Below are positions 4,380-6,314 of a stretch of DNA of 6,314 nucleotides, in pieces; the stretch's first letter is position 1, and the number at the start of each line of letters is the position of its first letter. The notes beneath the pieces were generated by a model. That model saw only the letters and a list, made by a program, of their open reading frames with translations. It was not told where the DNA came from and searched no databases. Source of the stretch: Thermoplasmatota archaeon. GTDB taxonomy: Archaea; Thermoplasmatota; E2; DHVEG-1. The stretch lies in assembly GCA_022866015.1 (NCBI GenBank), contig JALHTX010000320.1:1-6314 (forward strand), in the 5' to 3' direction. A program made the position numbers and the translations under genes.

Positions 4380-5757
4380 CCAACATCTTCATAAATAATT
4401 GTAGGATTGGATTGCAGGAATATGTTTTTGGCATACTGACTTTAAGTGTAGCCCAATCACGCTCAGCACCATTTATGTCTCTGGCTTTTGCTTTGATAAT
4501 TAATATACCTTTAGAATTCCATATGTGATTCTCTGAGTAAGATGTACCCGATGCTTGAAAAGCTGTCCAATCAGTTGTAATTCCATCATCCCAATCAATG
4601 TAATATGATACATCGTCTGTATCAGGATCTGATGAAGTGAATTTGTAATCATAGCTGATTCCAGGTGTACCTGTTTTTATTCCATTTATTATTGGTTTAT
4701 TTGGTGGATTATTTGTAGGCATCATATTATATGATAAGTTAAATTGGCTATTTGCATCAGTTTCATATTGGTTAAGATATGGTGAGTATGTTTTAACCCT
4801 GATTTCGTTTGTTGAGGGGCAGAACTCCATTATTCTTAGATACCCATTGCCTCCATTTGAATAACTTTGATAATCAGCAAGTAATATGTTTACTGTATTG
4901 CCATTATAGGTTTCTATTCGTCTGCTTTCTCCATGTATATGACCGCATAAGATGAGGAAAAGATTTGAGTTGTCTTTCAACGTATTGTATATTGTTTTTC
5001 CTTTTTCTTGCCAACTTCCATCAACATCCAATATGCAATGCTCAACAACAATAGCTCTCCTATTACTGTAAGATTTTAATATACCATCTGCCCAGTTAAG
5101 AACATTAAAACTTGGGTTATATTCTAAGCCAATAGCAATAAAAGATAAACCTGATGCATTAAAAAGAACATAATTGTTCACATAGGTAGCACCATAATGC
5201 CCCCCATAATATGGCTTTCCATCGAATCGTTGAGGTGGAAAAAAGTTATTGTAATTAACTAATCCATCATAGGTATCATGGTTTCCAGGGATAAGTGTAA
5301 ACGGTAATAATGAATTCAAAATAACACTAAATGATGCATCCGCATTTATATATTGAGTAATAACGCTGGGATTATTTACTAAATCTCCTTCGTTGCAAAC
5401 GTAGACGATATTATATTGTTCACTTTTATTAACTATCCATTTAGTTTGATTCAATCCTATATTGGGATAAAATTCATTATAGTTCTGTACATCTGGTAGA
5501 GCAATTATGGTGAAATTTATAGTTTCACATTTTATTAGTTCATGAATAGCATTATCTTTTTCATCTGCTTCAACTGTATAAGATTTGAATGTAGACCACA
5601 AATCAATATTTAATGAAGATTTTCTATTTTTATCAAATATCTGAAACTTTTTATTTTTATTTATTGTATTTCCACCAATATTTGGTAAAAAACCTGTTCC
5701 AATAATTAATCCTATTATTGTAAAAACCAGACCTTTTCTAAAAATATTATTCCCCAT
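4336..5757 (-). CDS. Secreted calcineurin-like metallophosphoesterase with PKD-like domain
   Basis: This protein has 473 residues. Residues 1-29 are a signal segment: RKG, then hydrophobic LVFTIIGLIIGTGFLP. The phosphoesterase domain spans about 80-325 with all metal-site motifs: DVQ 89-91 (in place of DxH), GDLVN 124-128, GNHD 158-161, H240 in VVEH, and GHIH 272-275. The two-metal site would hydrolyse a phosphate ester; the substrate is unknown. After the PPNKP linker comes an Ig/PKD-like domain, about 353-443, with SDPDTDD and DWDDG. The last 29 residues end in the tail MLERFPFFKKILNPIL, which I regard as typical of secreted Thermoplasmatota proteins, possibly an anchor or sorting signal. 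The start has only a weak GGAAG site nine bases upstream (5767-5771), but the ATG fits the signal peptide exactly. The gene stands alone. It probably acts at the cell surface. Confidence 0.9.
   Translation of the reverse strand: MGNNIFRKGLVFTIIGLIIGTGFLPNIGGNTINKNKKFQIFDKNRKSSLNIDLWSTFKSYTVEADEKDNAIHELIKCETINFTIIALPDVQNYNEFYPNIGLNQTKWIVNKSEQYNIVYVCNEGDLVNNPSVITQYINADASFSVILNSLLPFTLIPGNHDTYDGLVNYNNFFPPQRFDGKPYYGGHYGATYVNNYVLFNASGLSFIAIGLEYNPSFNVLNWADGILKSYSNRRAIVVEHCILDVDGSWQEKGKTIYNTLKDNSNLFLILCGHIHGESRRIETYNGNTVNILLADYQSYSNGGNGYLRIMEFCPSTNEIRVKTYSPYLNQYETDANSQFNLSYNMMPTNNPPNKPIINGIKTGTPGISYDYKFTSSDPDTDDVSYYIDWDDGITTDWTAFQASGTSYSENHIWNSKGILIIKAKARDINGAERDWATLKVSMPKTYSCNPILQLFMKMLERFPFFKKILNPIL
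4339..4425 (-). other. C-terminal tail of the phosphoesterase (residues 445-473)
   Basis: A short segment follows the PKD-like domain, with hydrophobic residues interrupted by basic ones (LQLFMKMLERFPFFKKIL). It lacks the length of a membrane helix and could form an amphipathic helix. A near-identical RFPFFEKILN survives in the decayed copy at 1716-1793, so the tail belongs to more than one gene. A role in anchoring or sorting is inference. Confidence 0.45.
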
Positions 5758-5823
5758 ATTTTTTTGCTTCCAAACTTTAAATTAATATGAATATTTTATG
5801 TATATTGTTTAACTTAAAGATAT

Positions 5824-6160
5824 TTAAAGATTTCTAAAGAAGAAAATAAAAAATTTTATATGATTGTTTTTGCCTTGGAATTCTAAAGGTTCATAAATGC
5901 CGAAATATTTTGTTGAAAGACATTTTTCACCCCTTTCTTTAGCTGTTATTTGTAACTCTTCTAACTTCTTTGGGTTATAAATATCAAGTTTTCTAAAATC
6001 AACATAATCTATTTTTTCAGGTAATTCAACATCGTGTTTCGTATATTCTTCAAAAATTTATTTTTGCATATCTTTGAATTTTACGGTATAATCAACTATG
6101 ATTAATGTTAAATCATGTTCTTTTCTTAGTTTTATTTTTATTTCATCGTCTTTTTTTCAT
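5824..6160 (-). pseudogene. Decayed nuclease-like gene with zinc-finger-like end
   Basis: Two adjoining open stretches in one minus-strand frame read as protein: 6150-6061 (DDEIKIKLRKEHDLTLIIVD, then YTVKFKDMQK) and 6057-5824 (77 residues from IFEEYTKHDV), separated by TAA at 6058-6060. A Tyr codon at that point would restore continuity. Upstream, the seven-A run at 6151-6157 carries an apparent one-base excess; correcting it joins a possible start, MKK, at 6160. From memory, 'DEIKxKLxKEHxxxLIxVxY' resembles the last strand and helix of endonuclease-like (PD-(D/E)XK or Vsr type) proteins. 'ERGEKCLSTKYFG' followed by 'LEFQGKNNH' resembles a treble-clef zinc-finger repeat whose usual Cys (CKNNH or CKxGH) is Gly here. 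The reading ends in FFIFFF without further Cys pairs. The coding remnant is well supported, the family assignment is tentative. Confidence 0.55.
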
Positions 6161-6197
6161 TGCTTTAATAAGCGGCTTCATCCCGAAATAGATAATT

Positions 6198-6203
6198 AAG
6201 GAG
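6198..6203 (+). promoter_or_regulatory. Possible ribosome binding site near the right edge
   Basis: AAGGAG on the plus strand is a good Shine-Dalgarno match. The nearest in-frame ATG of the frame leaving the window (6226) is 22 bases away, too far for normal use, so its relevance is doubtful. Confidence 0.2.
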
Positions 6204-6225
6204 AAAGCATTCATCTTTTCCTTGG

Positions 6226-6314
6226 ATGGGATGCGCAAAGAAAAGGATAAATCCAAAAGTTGCGAACCATGTGAACCATAACTTCACCGCCGATTTCACC
6301 AAGGCGGTAATCAA
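6226..6314 (+). CDS. Possible partial gene running off the right edge
   Basis: A plus-strand frame is open from ATG at 6226 to the window end, 29 codons, starting MGCAKKRINP and ending NFTADFTKAVI. It lies in DNA with clearly higher GC than the rest of the window, as if of other origin. The frame is open back to a TAA near 6192. The composition is protein-like (basic start, mixed residues), but I do not recognise it. The opposite strand is also open over 6314-6165 (49 residues) with the same third-base positions, so the coding strand is not settled. Within it, ACCGCC 6286-6291 and GGCGGT 6303-6308 can pair. A mobile-element gene is one possibility, given the dead nuclease-like gene next door, but that is a guess. 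Confidence 0.25.
   Translation, partial: MGCAKKRINPKVANHVNHNFTADFTKAVI

Noticed and set aside
4325..4528. 67-codon plus-strand frame
   Set aside because: It is antisense to the PKD-like domain and tail of the phosphoesterase gene, with no motif or ribosome binding site of its own.

Overview
The window is AT-rich, gene-sparse DNA that looks archaeal, most likely from the Thermoplasmatota (an anaerobic or sediment-type lineage). The evidence is Shine-Dalgarno-type sites combined with TATA-like boxes, T-tract terminators, an archaeal-type TrkH, and a secreted phosphoesterase. That phosphoesterase combines a 'KGLVFTIIGLIIGTGFLP' signal segment, one Ig/PKD-like domain of the 'SDPDTDDVSYYIDWDDG' type and a short hydrophobic-basic C-terminal tail, a build I associate with that phylum. 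No rRNA, tRNA or CRISPR array was seen, so the taxonomy is inference.

Layout from left to right. Positions 1-269 are noncoding, with T-tracts. Positions 270-1577 (minus) encode a secreted protein with two nitroreductase/SagB-like domains. Positions 1578-2137 are an unusual intergenic stretch. It holds a decayed copy of a gene 3' end plus its terminator (1716-1793), four tandem 23-bp repeats (1793-1884), a perfect 11-bp hairpin (1894-1918) and spaced short repeats. Positions 2138-2380 (plus) encode an 80-residue helical protein of unknown function. Positions 2390-3924 (minus) hold a TrkH potassium-uptake gene broken by a single-base frameshift near 2732-2735. Positions 3925-4335 are noncoding except for a sharply G-rich, self-complementary element at 4170-4250, a candidate small RNA or micro-ORF. 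Positions 4336-5757 (minus) encode the secreted metallophosphoesterase. Positions 5824-6160 (minus) hold a pseudogene with a stop and a frameshift, resembling the end of a nuclease-like protein followed by a zinc-finger-like segment. From about 6181 to the right edge the GC content rises and a plus-strand reading frame runs out of the window.

The genes do not form one operon or pathway. Both secreted proteins and TrkH are cell-envelope or periphery functions, each with its own leader and terminator. The main story is gene decay and duplication: a paralogous gene tail, a frameshifted transporter and a dead nuclease-like gene lie within about 4.5 kb, with tandem repeats between them. I saw no clear new multi-gene system. 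The best leads are the 4170-4250 element, the duplicated tail-plus-terminator segment and the repeat cluster at 1793-1995.
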